Positions 39,412 through 48,638 of a stretch of DNA of 64,000 bases are shown here, piece by piece. Origin of the DNA: JAXMAR01 sp046350295. GTDB lineage: Bacteria; Planctomycetota; Planctomycetia; Gemmatales; Gemmataceae. The notes under the pieces are model-generated. The model saw nothing but the letters and a program-made list of their open reading frames with translations. It was not told where the DNA came from and searched no databases. The stretch is from the NCBI GenBank assembly GCA_046350295.1, contig JAXMAR010000037.1, forward strand, positions 1 through 64,000. The letters run 5' to 3'. Every line of letters starts with the position of its first letter. Positions within the stretch are counted from its first letter, which is position 1. Made by a program: the position numbers and the translations under genes.

Positions 39412-39792
39412 CTATCGGTTCGCGAACCAGTCTGCGACAGCGCGGCGTGCGCGGGCTTGCTCTCCTTCGAAGATGCGCTCGTGGTCGGGCTCGTCTTGGA
39501 CGAGGCCCTGGTCCGCATGCATCACGTCATAGAGCGGGAGGGCGAAGAAGTTCTCCGGGTCGGCCAGTTTTTCGATGAGGAGGGGAAGGATGGCGGGGCC
39601 GAGGGCGCGGAGGGCGTCGAACTCCTTGCCGGAGGCGACGGCGCGGGAGTCGGAGCTGAGGGCGTGGCTGGACCAGGTCTCCTGCCAGGCGTGGAAGGCG
39701 GCGGCGAAGGCGGAGCGGAGGGGAGCGGGGACCTGCGCTTGCTGCTGGTTGAGGAGCTGTCGCTGGGCTGCGGACAGGTAGGGGCCGTTCAT
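39412..39792 (-). CDS. Hypothetical protein
   Basis: 126 residues from the ATG at 39792 (GGGGAA upstream). No family is recognised. The sequence is mostly helical: 'LSAAQRQLLNQQQAQVPAPL', 'FHAWQETWSSHALSSDSRAV' and 'LGPAILPLLIEKLADPENFF', the last resembling a HEAT-like helix pair. It has no signal peptide or membrane segment. A good promoter lies just upstream (39820-39849). It is convergent with the ABC-F gene. Confidence 0.6.
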   Translation of the reverse strand: MNGPYLSAAQRQLLNQQQAQVPAPLRSAFAAAFHAWQETWSSHALSSDSRAVASGKEFDALRALGPAILPLLIEKLADPENFFALPLYDVMHADQGLVQDEPDHERIFEGEQARARRAVADWFANR

Positions 39793-39819
39793 CGCTTGTT
39801 CCCCGTGCTTTTTGGCTGA

Positions 39820-39849
39820 ATTATAGGGCGTACGCGCGCTTCGGCGCAA
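39820..39849 (-). promoter_or_regulatory. Sigma70-like promoter
   Basis: On the minus strand: TTGCGC (39849-39844), an 18-base spacer and a perfect TATAAT (39825-39820), 28 bases ahead of the ATG of the hypothetical gene at 39792. Confidence 0.55.
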
Positions 39850-39984
39850 ATCGTTTCGGCGACAACTGACATATCAACGTCGTCGGCCGGGATGTTACGT
39901 TGGAGATGAAAGCATGTCTTTGCGGCGGCGGGCTGCGCGCGGCTCGGCGTCGATTCACCTCGTGCGCGCTTTTTGGAGAAGGTC

Positions 39985-40647
39985 ATGGCCACCTCACGTT
40001 TTTCGGTGAATGGGTTTTCGGCGAACGGGACGGGTTCTGAGCATCTGCGCGTAGTGTCCGAGAAGGGGCTCGAAGATGCCGTTGGGCAGGGAGCGGGGCA
40101 CGCGAAGCCGCAAGCGAGCGGTGGGGCGGCGGGCGGCGTGGCGAGTGGGGTTGAGCCGGAGCGGGCGCGGGCGGCAAGCGCTGCGGCTGGGCTGGAGTAC
40201 CGGGAGCGGTTTTCGCGGACCGGGACGGCGGCGCCGGGGAATCCGTACAACCGGCGGGTGGCGCTGTTGAAGCGGGCGTTGCTGGACGCGGTGACGCCGG
40301 AGGATGTGCAGGAGATCGGGAAGCGGCTGGTGGCGGAGGCGCGGGACGGGGACGTGGCGGCGGCGCGGGTGCTGTTCACCTACGTATTGCCGAAGCACGT
40401 GGAGCCGGACCGGCTGGACATCAACGAATGGGACGGCTACCGGGAGGAGTCGAAGATCTTTCCGGAGATGATGCCAATCCTCAAGTCGCCGGAATCGGAC
40501 TGGGTGCTGTCGATGGTGCGCGATATGCGGCCGGCGGTGACGAACGCGAACATCGGCATCTTCGCGGACATGATGAAGGAGAAGTTCCCGAAACCGGGCG
40601 CGGCGGGGAAAGCGAAGAAGGGGCGCGGCAAACGGGGTAAACGGTGA
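39985..40647 (+). CDS. DUF5681-like protein
   Basis: 220 residues from the ATG at 39985 (GGAGAAGG upstream). Residues ~1-75 are low in complexity. The core 'GNPYNRRVALLKRALLDAVT' with 'EDVQEIGKRLVAEARDGDVAAARVL' resembles the DUF5681 region of phage- or plasmid-associated small proteins, where a short helical unit precedes a similar AARxLL motif. The C-terminus (about 207-220) is very basic (KAKKGRGKRGKR), suggesting nucleic acid binding. The assignment rests on recall of this pattern and is moderate. Confidence 0.6.
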   Translation: MATSRFSVNGFSANGTGSEHLRVVSEKGLEDAVGQGAGHAKPQASGGAAGGVASGVEPERARAASAAAGLEYRERFSRTGTAAPGNPYNRRVALLKRALLDAVTPEDVQEIGKRLVAEARDGDVAAARVLFTYVLPKHVEPDRLDINEWDGYREESKIFPEMMPILKSPESDWVLSMVRDMRPAVTNANIGIFADMMKEKFPKPGAAGKAKKGRGKRGKR

Positions 40648-40970
40648 TCGCCGCCCTGGGCCTGGTTTTGGGCTTCAGATAGGGCGCGTTGAGCAGATGA
40701 CGCGCTCTTGAAGGTGCCTGACGCGAGGCGGCGGAGATTTTTTTGGGGCGAGGTGGGGCCGCGCAGGGCGGTCGGCGTGAGCGGTGCGCGCGACGGGCTT
40801 TTCGTTCCTCGTGTGCTCGCGTGCCATGCCCACGGCTTTGCGTGGGCATGGTCGTCACGCAAGCAAGCCACTTCTCGCATCGGCTGTTGCCCGCACGCAG
40901 GTTTTCGCGCAAGCTGCCGCCATTCCGGCGTTGGGCTGTAACAGCGACCGAAACTCTCACGAGACACGCC
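40648..40970. other. Intergenic region carrying direct-repeat copy A
   Basis: 323 bases before the metacaspase-like gene. It contains the first 69-base direct repeat (40821-40889), described separately. The rest has a T7 run at 40738-40744 and no recognisable promoter. Plus-strand frames through it are not coding-like. Confidence 0.5.
40821..40889. repeat. 69-base direct repeat A, left of metacaspase gene
   Basis: Begins GTGCCATGCCCACGGCTTTG and ends TCGGCTGTTG. It matches 41812-41880 with four mismatches. The left part is a hairpin (CATGCCCACG/CGTGGGCATG). Flanking bases to the left (TTCCTCG...) also resemble each other. Confidence 0.85.
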
Positions 40971-41765
40971 ATGTTCGCCTTCAAGCTCATCCGACGGCTT
41001 CGCCCGAGCGTCCTGGCGAGCTTTGCCCTCGGCCTCGCCCTGGCGCTCGCCCCCACGGCGGCTTCGGCTCAGGAGAGGTCGCTCTACATGGTCTCGGTCG
41101 GCGTCGGCAACGCCAAGGGCCAGGCGCGGCTGCAAGCGGTCGCCAAGGACGCGCGCGACATGGCGCGGTGGGCGAAAGCGCAGGAGCAGAAGCTGTTCGC
41201 CCATGTCCAGATCACGACGCTTACCAACAACAATGCCACCAGGGCCGGCATCCTCCGCGCCCTGCAGCGGCTCCGCTCCAAGACGAAACCTGGCGACTAT
41301 GTCATCTTCTTCGACTCCTCGCACGGCGGCCTGACGAATACCGGCGAGTTCAACCTCAGCGCCTACGACGGCAGCCTCTACTGGCACGAGATCGTCGCGG
41401 CGCTCCAGGGCGTCGCCGGAAACAAGATTGTCATCCTCGACGCCTGCCATTCCGGGGCCGCCGCCGCGCAAAGGGGCCCGCTCGTCGTGTTCGCCTCTTC
41501 CCGGGGGACCGAGCTGAGCTTCGATGGCTCGGCGGACGGCAACAGCCTGTTCACGCGCCACTTGCTGGCAGGGCTCTACGGCGCCGCCGATTACAACCGC
41601 GACGGTGCCGTCACCTTGCAAGAAGCCGCAACCTACGCCGCCGCCCGCCTCACCGAAGCCGACCGCGGCAAGGCGGCCAAGGACCAGCAACATTCGCTCT
41701 GGTCGCTGCCGCGCGGCGTGCCGGCAAGCCTGCCGCTGGCGCGGGTGCTTGCGAGGGTGAGATAG
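40971..41765 (+). CDS. Exported caspase-fold (metacaspase-like, C14) protease with EF-hand loop
   Basis: 264 residues. Signal peptide 1-34, cut near 'ASAQE'. The caspase dyad is H118 in 'VIFFDSSHGG' and C159 in 'KIVILDACHSG'; 'LQAVAKDARDMARWAKAQ' is the typical helix preceding the active site. Near the C-terminus 'DYNRDGAVTLQE' (207-218) is a canonical EF-hand loop with D1, N3, D5 and E12, which suggests Ca2+ control, as known for metacaspases. Most have SGHG at the His; here SSHG. The gene is flanked by direct repeats and has its own context, with no adjacent partner gene. Confidence 0.9.
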   Translation: MFAFKLIRRLRPSVLASFALGLALALAPTAASAQERSLYMVSVGVGNAKGQARLQAVAKDARDMARWAKAQEQKLFAHVQITTLTNNNATRAGILRALQRLRSKTKPGDYVIFFDSSHGGLTNTGEFNLSAYDGSLYWHEIVAALQGVAGNKIVILDACHSGAAAAQRGPLVVFASSRGTELSFDGSADGNSLFTRHLLAGLYGAADYNRDGAVTLQEAATYAAARLTEADRGKAAKDQQHSLWSLPRGVPASLPLARVLARVR

Positions 41766-41811
41766 AGGCGTCGCCGGACGAGCGCCTCTTCGCGTTCCTC
41801 GAGACGCTCGT

Positions 41812-41880
41812 GTGCCATGCCGACGGCTTTGCGTGGGCATGGTCGTCACGCAAGCAAGCCGCTTCTTGCGTCGGCTGTTG
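41812..41880. repeat. 69-base direct repeat B, right of metacaspase gene
   Basis: Starts GTGCCATGCCGACGGCTTTG. It differs from copy A by four substitutions. It begins 47 bases after the metacaspase stop and runs into the end of the convergent gene at 41846, whose last codons lie in it. Confidence 0.85.
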
Positions 41881-42211
41881 GCCCCGCATGCCCACGCAAA
41901 GCCGTGGGCATGGCACCCGGCATGGCACCCGGCGCGTAGGGCCATTTGTCGCGGCCGGCGGCCTTGATCTCGGCGTCCTCGCGCCCTCGCTCGGCGTCCA
42001 GCAGGTCCTTGTTCTTGACGCAGTAGTCGATCGCCTCCAAGACGGCCTCAGCCGGGACGCCGTATTCCGTGGCGACCTGTTCCGGCGTGAGTGGCTCGGG
42101 ACCGACCGTTTCCCGGTACAGCACTTCGGCGCGGATGCGGCCGAAGAAGAGCTGGCGATAGCGCGAGCCGCGCTTGGATTTCAGGTATTGGTACTCGGCG
42201 TTGGTTCCCAT
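41846..42211 (-). CDS. Hypothetical protein with repeat-derived tail
   Basis: 121 residues from the ATG at 42211, chosen because GGAGG lies 7 bases upstream; a longer frame has no such site. 'MGTNAEYQYLKSKRGSRYRQ' and 'VLYRETVGPEPLTPEQVATEYGVPAEAVLEAIDYC' (landmarks) resemble the DUF433-associated helical C-terminal module ('EYgVp.eaV.eai.Yc..n'). The last ~28 residues ('MPTALRGHAGPTADARSGLLA') are encoded by repeat DNA (41846-41916) and are unlikely to be native. It follows the decayed toxin gene on the same strand. Confidence 0.6.
   Translation of the reverse strand: MGTNAEYQYLKSKRGSRYRQLFFGRIRAEVLYRETVGPEPLTPEQVATEYGVPAEAVLEAIDYCVKNKDLLDAERGREDAEIKAAGRDKWPYAPGAMPGAMPTALRGHAGPTADARSGLLA
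41886..41916. repeat. Inverted copy of the repeat hairpin
   Basis: GCATGCCCACGCAAAGCCGT plus GGGCATGGCAC is the reverse complement of the first ~31 bases of direct repeats A and B. It is followed by two CATGGCACCCGG units (41909-41932). Confidence 0.75.
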
Positions 42212-42260
42212 TGTGTCCTCCGTCGGCTTCATGGTAGCTCGGAGGGGCCATGACAGTGGG

Positions 42261-42610
42261 CTATGGCCCTTGAAGCGGCAAGACGCGGACGCGGACCTTT
42301 TTGACTTCGACGACAACCAAAGCGCCGGCCGCCAGTTCGCCATCGTACTGACGCAGCGCCGCGACGACGATGGGCCCCACATCTTCGGGCAACACGTCCT
42401 GGCCGCGGAGCTGGAGCACGCTTGGGCCAGTCGCACGCGTCAACGCGAGGACGGTGCCGAAGTCCAAATCAGAGCCCAGGCCATGATGGTGGCGTCATCG
42501 GCGCGAGGATCGCCGACCGTGGACCAATGGACGGCGGACCAACCGCGATTCGCCAATTCCGTGACCCATTCCACCGAGAGGTTCATGTCGACGAGCAACT
42601 GCACGCTCAT
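42261..42610 (-). pseudogene. DUF5615 (PIN-like) toxin broken by out-of-frame deletion
   Basis: The 5' part from the ATG at 42610 reads 'MSVQLLVDMNLSVEWVTELA', 'WSAVHWSTVGDPRADDATIM' then 'AWAL'. The 3' part, in another frame, reads 'LDFGTVLALTRATGPSVLQL', 'RGQDVLPEDVGPIVVAALRQ' down to the stop at 42261. The distance from ATG to stop is 350 bases, not a multiple of three. The family normally has about 10 residues with a 'vvfTHD' motif between these parts; here they are missing at about 42463-42474. One acidic site of the nuclease is lost and the frame is shifted, so the toxin should be inactive. Confidence 0.85.
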
Positions 42611-42834
42611 GAGAGGACGAGCGCCGCCTCGCGTTCCTCGAGGCGCCAGGCGGCGTAGGCGAGGGCGGCGTCGATGTCTTCAGGCTCGAGGTAGGGGTAC
42701 GCTTGCAGGATTCGCTCGCGCGACTTGCCGGTGGCGAGGAGGCCGAGGATCGTGCCGACCGTGACCCGAAGGCCGCGGATGCAGGGCTTGCCGCCCATGA
42801 CGGCGGGGTTGTGGGTGATGCGGTTGATTTGCAT
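42607..42834 (-). CDS. DUF433 antitoxin
   Basis: 75 residues, the normal length. 'ITHNPAVMGGKPCIRGLRVT' and 'ILGLLATGKSRERILQAYPY' with 'LEPEDIDAALAYAA' are the family signature. DUF433 is a winged-helix antitoxin paired with DUF5615 toxins. Its stop overlaps the toxin ATG (ATGA). It looks intact although its toxin is broken. It begins 4 bases after the preceding gene and has a weak ribosome site, so translational coupling is likely. Confidence 0.88.
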   Translation of the reverse strand: MQINRITHNPAVMGGKPCIRGLRVTVGTILGLLATGKSRERILQAYPYLEPEDIDAALAYAAWRLEEREAALVLS

Positions 42835-42837
42835 GAT

Positions 42838-43230
42838 CTATTTCCCCTTCGCTTCGCCCTTCGGAGTCTTTCTATCGCGGTCGACGTCAAGACACATGCG
42901 TCTGAGCGCCGTCCGCCACTGAGGCAGCAGGTCGCTGCTGCACCGCTCTGCCCGAAGGCCGGGCCAATCCGGACAGGCCTCACGCAATTGCTCCCAGGTT
43001 TGGCGGCATGCCTCCTCCGGTTGTCCTTTCATGAGCGAGGTGCGGAACAACATCGTATAGAAGGTCGCTCGGCTACCGTGGTTCAAACACAGTCGCATGG
43101 CTCGTGGCAGCCCTTCATCCGACCAATGGAAGCCCGTTGACATACACTCGAAGCCTCTACGCGCGTCCGGATCATACTGCATCTGGCGGAGGAAGGCTAA
43201 GGCCTCCTCTGGGAAGAGCATTTCGTCCAT
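42838..43230 (-). CDS. Hypothetical protein downstream of glnS
   Basis: 130 residues. 'MDEMLFPEEALAFLRQMQYD' and 'RAMRLCLNHGSRATFYTMLF' with five or more cysteines are the visible features; the body is helical and soluble. It lies 11 bases after glnS and 3 bases before the DUF433 gene, so all may form one transcript. The family is not recognised. Five scattered Cys residues are not arranged as a CxxC ribbon. Confidence 0.6.
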   Translation of the reverse strand: MDEMLFPEEALAFLRQMQYDPDARRGFECMSTGFHWSDEGLPRAMRLCLNHGSRATFYTMLFRTSLMKGQPEEACRQTWEQLREACPDWPGLRAERCSSDLLPQWRTALRRMCLDVDRDRKTPKGEAKGK

Positions 43231-43241
43231 AGTTCACCGCG

Positions 43242-44927
43242 TCACTTCTTCAACCCCTTCTCAATCTTCGCCCACGTATCCGCCAACGTCACGCTCCTGT
43301 TGAACACCAGCTTGTCCGCCGTGGAGTCCTTCTTGTCGACGCAGAAGTACCCGAGGCGTTCGAATTGGTAGCGGTCGCCGGGCTGGGCGGTCTTGACGCT
43401 CGGCTCGATGTGGGCGTGGACAACTTCCAGCGACTTGGGGTTCATGTTGGTCTTGTAGTCCACGCCTTCCGGCACGTCTTCAGGGTGGGGTTTGGCGAAG
43501 AGGTGATCGTAAAGCCGCACCTCGGCCCTCACCGCATGAGCCGCGGAGACCCAGTGGATCGTCCCCTTCACCTTGCGGCCATCCGGCGCGTTACCGCCTT
43601 TGGTCGCGGGGTCGTAGGAGCAGTGGAGCTCGGTGACTTCGCCCGAGGCGTCCTTGATCACCTTGTCGCACTTGACGAAGTAGGCCCAGCGGAGGCGGAC
43701 TTCGCGGCCGGGGGCGAGGCGGAAGAACTGTTTGGGGGGGTCTTCGCGGAAGTCGTCGCGCTCGATGTAGATTTCGCGCGAGAAGGGGACTTTACGCGAG
43801 CCGGCGGCGGGGTCCTCGGGGTTGTTGACGGCATCCAGCTCTTCGGTCTGGCCCTCCGGGTAGTTGGTGATGACGACCTTGAGCGGTCGGAGGACGGCGA
43901 GGCGGCGCGGGGCGCGCTTGTTCAAGTCTTCGCGGAGGGCGTCTTCGAGCCAGGACATGTCGATCGTGCCGTCGTACTTGGAGACGCCGATGCGGTCGCA
44001 GAAGGCGCGGATGGCCTCGGGGGTGTAGCCGCGGCGGCGCAGGCCGGAGATGGTGGGCATGCGCGGGTCGTCCCAGCCGGCGACGTGCTTGTCGCGCACC
44101 AGCTCGAGGAGCTTGCGCTTGCTCATCACCGTGTAAGTGAGATTGAGGCGGGCGAACTCGATCTGCTGCGGGGCGTAGATGCCGAGGGCCTGGATGCACC
44201 AGTCGTAGAGGGGGCGATGGTTCTCGAACTCGAGCGTACAGATGGAGTGGGTGATCCGCTCGATGGAGTCGGACTGGCCGTGGGCCCAGTCGTATATGGC
44301 GTAGATGCACCAGTCATTGCCGGTGCGGTGGTGCTCGGCGTGGAGGATGCGGTACATGACCGGGTCGCGCAGGTTGAGGTTGGGCGAGGCCATGTCGATC
44401 TTGGCGCGGAGGGTGCGCGAGCCGTCGGGGAACTCGCCTTTCTTCATGCGCTCGAAGAGGTCGAGGCTCTCTTCGACCGGGCGGTTGCGGAACGGGCTGT
44501 CCTTGCCGGGCTTGTTGAGGGCGCCGCGGTGTTCGCGGATCTGGTCGGCGTTGAGGTCGCAGACGTAGGCCTTGCCCTTCTTGATGAGGTCGACGGCCCA
44601 GTCGTAGAGCTGCTGGAAGTAATCGGAGGCGTAGTAGAGGCCGTCCCAATGGAAGCCGAGCCAGCGGACGTCCTCCATGATGGCGTCGACGTATTCCTGG
44701 TCTTCCTTGGTGGGGTTGGTGTCGTCGAAGCGGAGGTTGCACTTGCCGCCGTACTTGAGGGCGGTCCCGAAGTTGAGGCAGATCGACTTGGCGTGGCCGA
44801 TGTGGAGGTAGCCGTTGGGCTCGGGGGGGAAGCGGGTATGGACGCGGCCGCCGAACTTGCCGGAGCGGTTGTCGTCGTCGATGATCTGGTGGATGAAGTT
44901 GGAGGGGGCTGGGACGGTGTCGCTCAT
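43242..44927 (-). CDS. glnS: Glutaminyl-tRNA synthetase
   Basis: 561 residues, the expected size. It charges tRNA-Gln with glutamine. Class I signatures are the HIGH motif at 42-45 in 'NGYLHIGHAKSICLNFG' and the KMSKS-like 'VMSKR' at 267-271. 'LRFDDTNPTKEDQEYVDAI' and 'DWAHGQSDSIERITHSICTL' are diagnostic for GlnRS rather than GluRS. The beta-barrel anticodon-binding domain fills the C-terminal ~220 residues. Its presence suggests that Gln-tRNA is made directly. A -10 box (TATAAT on the minus strand, near 44991-44996) lies upstream. Confidence 0.97.
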   Translation of the reverse strand: MSDTVPAPSNFIHQIIDDDNRSGKFGGRVHTRFPPEPNGYLHIGHAKSICLNFGTALKYGGKCNLRFDDTNPTKEDQEYVDAIMEDVRWLGFHWDGLYYASDYFQQLYDWAVDLIKKGKAYVCDLNADQIREHRGALNKPGKDSPFRNRPVEESLDLFERMKKGEFPDGSRTLRAKIDMASPNLNLRDPVMYRILHAEHHRTGNDWCIYAIYDWAHGQSDSIERITHSICTLEFENHRPLYDWCIQALGIYAPQQIEFARLNLTYTVMSKRKLLELVRDKHVAGWDDPRMPTISGLRRRGYTPEAIRAFCDRIGVSKYDGTIDMSWLEDALREDLNKRAPRRLAVLRPLKVVITNYPEGQTEELDAVNNPEDPAAGSRKVPFSREIYIERDDFREDPPKQFFRLAPGREVRLRWAYFVKCDKVIKDASGEVTELHCSYDPATKGGNAPDGRKVKGTIHWVSAAHAVRAEVRLYDHLFAKPHPEDVPEGVDYKTNMNPKSLEVVHAHIEPSVKTAQPGDRYQFERLGYFCVDKKDSTADKLVFNRSVTLADTWAKIEKGLKK

Positions 44928-45027
44928 CGGTTGGCGGTTCCTTGGGGGACGTCTCGATGTTCCGGGGGAGACGTGCCGAAGGGGTATTATAGCGGGCGCG
45001 GTGGATTGGGTTCCCCCTCACCCCTAC

Positions 45028-45086
45028 CCCTCTCCCCCGCCGGTCACGGCGCCGATTCGACGACGATTGGGAGGCGGGGGAGAGGG
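45028..45086. repeat. CCCTCTCCCCCGCC inverted repeat
   Basis: CCCTCTCCCCCGCC (45028-45041) and GGCGGGGGAGAGGG (45073-45086) form a perfect 14-bp stem with a 31-base loop. A related element is at 35184-35206. Confidence 0.75.
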
Positions 45087-45124
45087 CCGTCTCTACGCTG
45101 GTCTCTTCAGATTGCCCTGGGAGC

Positions 45125-45188
45125 TGTAGTTTCGCAGGCTTTAGCCTGCGAAACATCGCGACATCGCAGGCTAAAGCTTGCGGCTACA
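45125..45188. repeat. Compound palindromic repeat (TGTAG...CTACA)
   Basis: Ends are TGTAG and CTACA. The left hairpin is TTTCGCAGGCT/AGCCTGCGAAA; a second half GCAGGCTAAAGCTTGC follows. It has the form of a REP-type double hairpin and lies 26 bases past the DUF1559 stop codon. Confidence 0.75.
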
Positions 45189-45214
45189 AATCAAATCACC
45201 CGTGACGGAGCGCT

Positions 45215-46246
45215 CTAAAAATCGCCGACGGTTTCGCCGCCGGCGCGGGTGCCGAGGGCGCGCCAGGTGGCGGGGGCGATGCCGTCGGTGATGAAGCGGA
45301 CGGAGCCGTCCATGAGGAGGACGTTGACGCCGCCGCTGTGGTAGCTGCGCGAGGTGACGGCGGCGTAGGTGTCGCCGAGGCTGGTTTCGGTGGCGCTGAT
45401 GAAGTCGACGTCGTAGGAGGCGCCGTTGCTCGTGAAGGGGACGCGGGTGTTGGGCGGAAAGACGGTGGTGAAGCCGGTTTCGTGGACCTTGCCGTCGACC
45501 CATTCGGCGTGGGTGAACTTGGCGGGGTCAAAGGTTGGGGAGAGGCCGAGGCCGAAACAGGAGGCGGCCATACTCGGGTCGGAGGGGGGAGGGGGAGGCG
45601 GCGCGAAGCGGGCGGTGTTGGGGCTGGCGCCGACCTTGTTGGTGTAGGCTTTGACTTCGGACAGGCCGAGGGTGTTGCTCATGCCGTCGGTGAAGGCGAA
45701 GGGGCTGAAGCCGATGTTGATGGAGAAGGCGCCGTCGCCGCCCTGGAGGCCGGCGCCGGACTTGGTGGCGACACCCCAGGTCCCGAGGTTGACGGCGTAG
45801 TTGAGGGTCCAGTTCTTGTTGCCGTAGACGAGGTCGGTTCCGCTGCCGCGATCGTTGATTTCGCTGGGGCACAAAAAGGTGGCGACGCGTTTGGAGCTGA
45901 TGCCGGGCTGAGCGCTGTAGGGGAGGGAGAAATCGATAGCGCGGAAGAGAGACTCTTGCTCGATGTAGGGCAGGATGCGGGAGAGGGCGGACCAGGGGGA
46001 GACCTGGGTGACCGTGGCGCCGTGGAAGGCGTAGACGCCGTTGGGGGGGAGGGTTTTTCGCGTGTTCATGTAGCCGTGCATGGCGAGGCCGATCTGGCGC
46101 ATGTTGTTGGCGCACTGGGTTCGGGCGGCGGCGTCGCGGACCTTCTGGACGGCGGGGACGAGCAGAGCGATGAGGACGGCGATGATGGCGATGACGACGA
46201 GGAGCTCGATCAGGGTGAAGGCGGACGGGGAGCGGCGGCGGCGCAT
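45215..46246 (-). CDS. DUF1559 prepilin-like protein
   Basis: 343 residues from the ATG at 46246, with AAGGAG 8 bases upstream. The N-terminus 'RRRSPSAFTLIELLVVIAII' is a type IV prepilin cleavage and methylation site with cut before Phe, and is followed by the hydrophobic stalk helix. 'CANNMRQIGLAMHGYMNTRK' and 'LPPNGVYAF' begin the DUF1559 domain; 'NVLLMDGSVRFITDGIAPAT' near the C-terminus is its signature. Planctomycetes carry many paralogues. It is presumably processed by a prepilin peptidase and assembled in pseudopilus-like or surface fibres. Confidence 0.95.
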   Translation of the reverse strand: MRRRRSPSAFTLIELLVVIAIIAVLIALLVPAVQKVRDAAARTQCANNMRQIGLAMHGYMNTRKTLPPNGVYAFHGATVTQVSPWSALSRILPYIEQESLFRAIDFSLPYSAQPGISSKRVATFLCPSEINDRGSGTDLVYGNKNWTLNYAVNLGTWGVATKSGAGLQGGDGAFSINIGFSPFAFTDGMSNTLGLSEVKAYTNKVGASPNTARFAPPPPPPSDPSMAASCFGLGLSPTFDPAKFTHAEWVDGKVHETGFTTVFPPNTRVPFTSNGASYDVDFISATETSLGDTYAAVTSRSYHSGGVNVLLMDGSVRFITDGIAPATWRALGTRAGGETVGDF

Positions 46247-46432
46247 GGTGCGCGTCTCCTTGGGAAAAAGGGAGGGGTTGGGAGTTGAGCCGCGTGGCGT
46301 ACGTGAGGAGCAGGCCGGGGCCGTGTCCGTTGCGGAAGCGGGGCAGGCTCTAATGGATACTGAGAATCAGTCTCAATATTGGTGGCATCTTAGATGAAGA
46401 GAAACGTCGGAGCAAGCGGCAAAAGAAAAAAA

Positions 46433-46458
46433 AACGGCGAGCTTTTGGGCTCGCCGTT
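46433..46458 (-). terminator. Intrinsic terminator of clpX
   Basis: On the minus strand AACGGCGAGC pairs with GCTCGCCGTT (46458-46449 and 46442-46433) around a 6-base loop, followed by a T-rich run read from 46432 down to about 46421. It begins 34 bases after the clpX stop codon. Confidence 0.9.
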
Positions 46459-46491
46459 CGGAGTTGTGGTTTTTCGGGTATTCGGAAGACG

Positions 46492-47790
<1,299 letters not shown>

Positions 47791-48005
47791 AAGTCTCCTT
47801 TGCTGACCCGGGGCGGGGCCCGAGCGCTGTTGTCAAGCGGCCGGCGACAGGCTGTTGGGGATCACGGGGTCCGGGAGATGAGGGGCTCCAGTCCGTCAAC
47901 AAGTCCTGTAGCGAATTTTACGAGGGCCTGGAAAAACACGCAAGGCAATTACCCATGGAGGAGCTGCGCCAGGGCGGCAAACTGGATCGATCGGGCGTCC
48001 GCGGT

Positions 48006-48350
48006 CTAGACGCCGTCGTCGGGCCGGCCGGGCTCGCGGCGCCGGAAGATCGAAAGATCGTCCTGTGCCGCCGTGTCCGGGGGCGGAGCGTTCTGAAGCC
48101 GCGTCTTGAGTCGTTCGAACTCTTGCGGCTGGAGAAGCCCCTGGTCGAGCAGCTCCCGATACTGGTCCAGCTGTTGTTCGGGCGTGAGGCGGTCCGCCAA
48201 ATCATCCTGGCGCCATTGGCGGACGCGGCGAACGGCCCAGTAACCGGCGAACAAAGCCACGAGCAGCGCCAGGCCGAGAAGGATGAGCTCCCAATCGAGC
48301 TGGGCCCAGAGGGCTTGGGCCCAGAGGGCAAAGCAGGAGGCTGTTCGCAT
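48006..48350 (-). CDS. Small membrane protein with SHOCT-like domain
   Basis: 114 residues from the ATG at 48350. One hydrophobic helix spans about 22-42 ('LILLGLALLVALFAGYWAV'). The segment 'LTPEQQLDQYRELLDQGLLQ' with 'EFERLKTRL' fits the short SHOCT-type oligomerisation motif (L.kl.eL...GlIteeEFe..K..ll). The C-terminal tail is acidic and basic mixed. It lies between clpX and a glycosyltransferase on the same strand with gaps of over 200 bases. Function unknown. Confidence 0.65.
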   Translation of the reverse strand: MRTASCFALWAQALWAQLDWELILLGLALLVALFAGYWAVRRVRQWRQDDLADRLTPEQQLDQYRELLDQGLLQPQEFERLKTRLQNAPPPDTAAQDDLSIFRRREPGRPDDGV

Positions 48351-48638
48351 GGTCGGGCCGGGAGAGAGGGTGTTGCCAAGGGGTCGCCTTCTCCGTCGCG
48401 CCGGAGCGGCCCTCATGCCGCCCGCGGCCTTCCGCCGTGCCCTCTATTATAGCGCCTGGTCCAGCGGGCATGGGGAAAAGCGCGGCGTGGGATGGGCGCC
48501 TCGCGGGGGAGGGCGCCCCGTACAACAGTAAACTTCTGCCCGGTTGTCCTATTGTGCGGAGTCGGCTTGTTCCGTCTTGCCGACATGGCCCAGCTTGATG
48601 GAGGACGCCCGCGGTCTTGGATCAAATAGCCAGTTTCA

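Noticed and set aside
40821..41932. Repeats near the metacaspase considered as a CRISPR array or IS ends
   Set aside because: No regular spacing, no cas genes, no transposase between the copies; treated as dispersed repeats.
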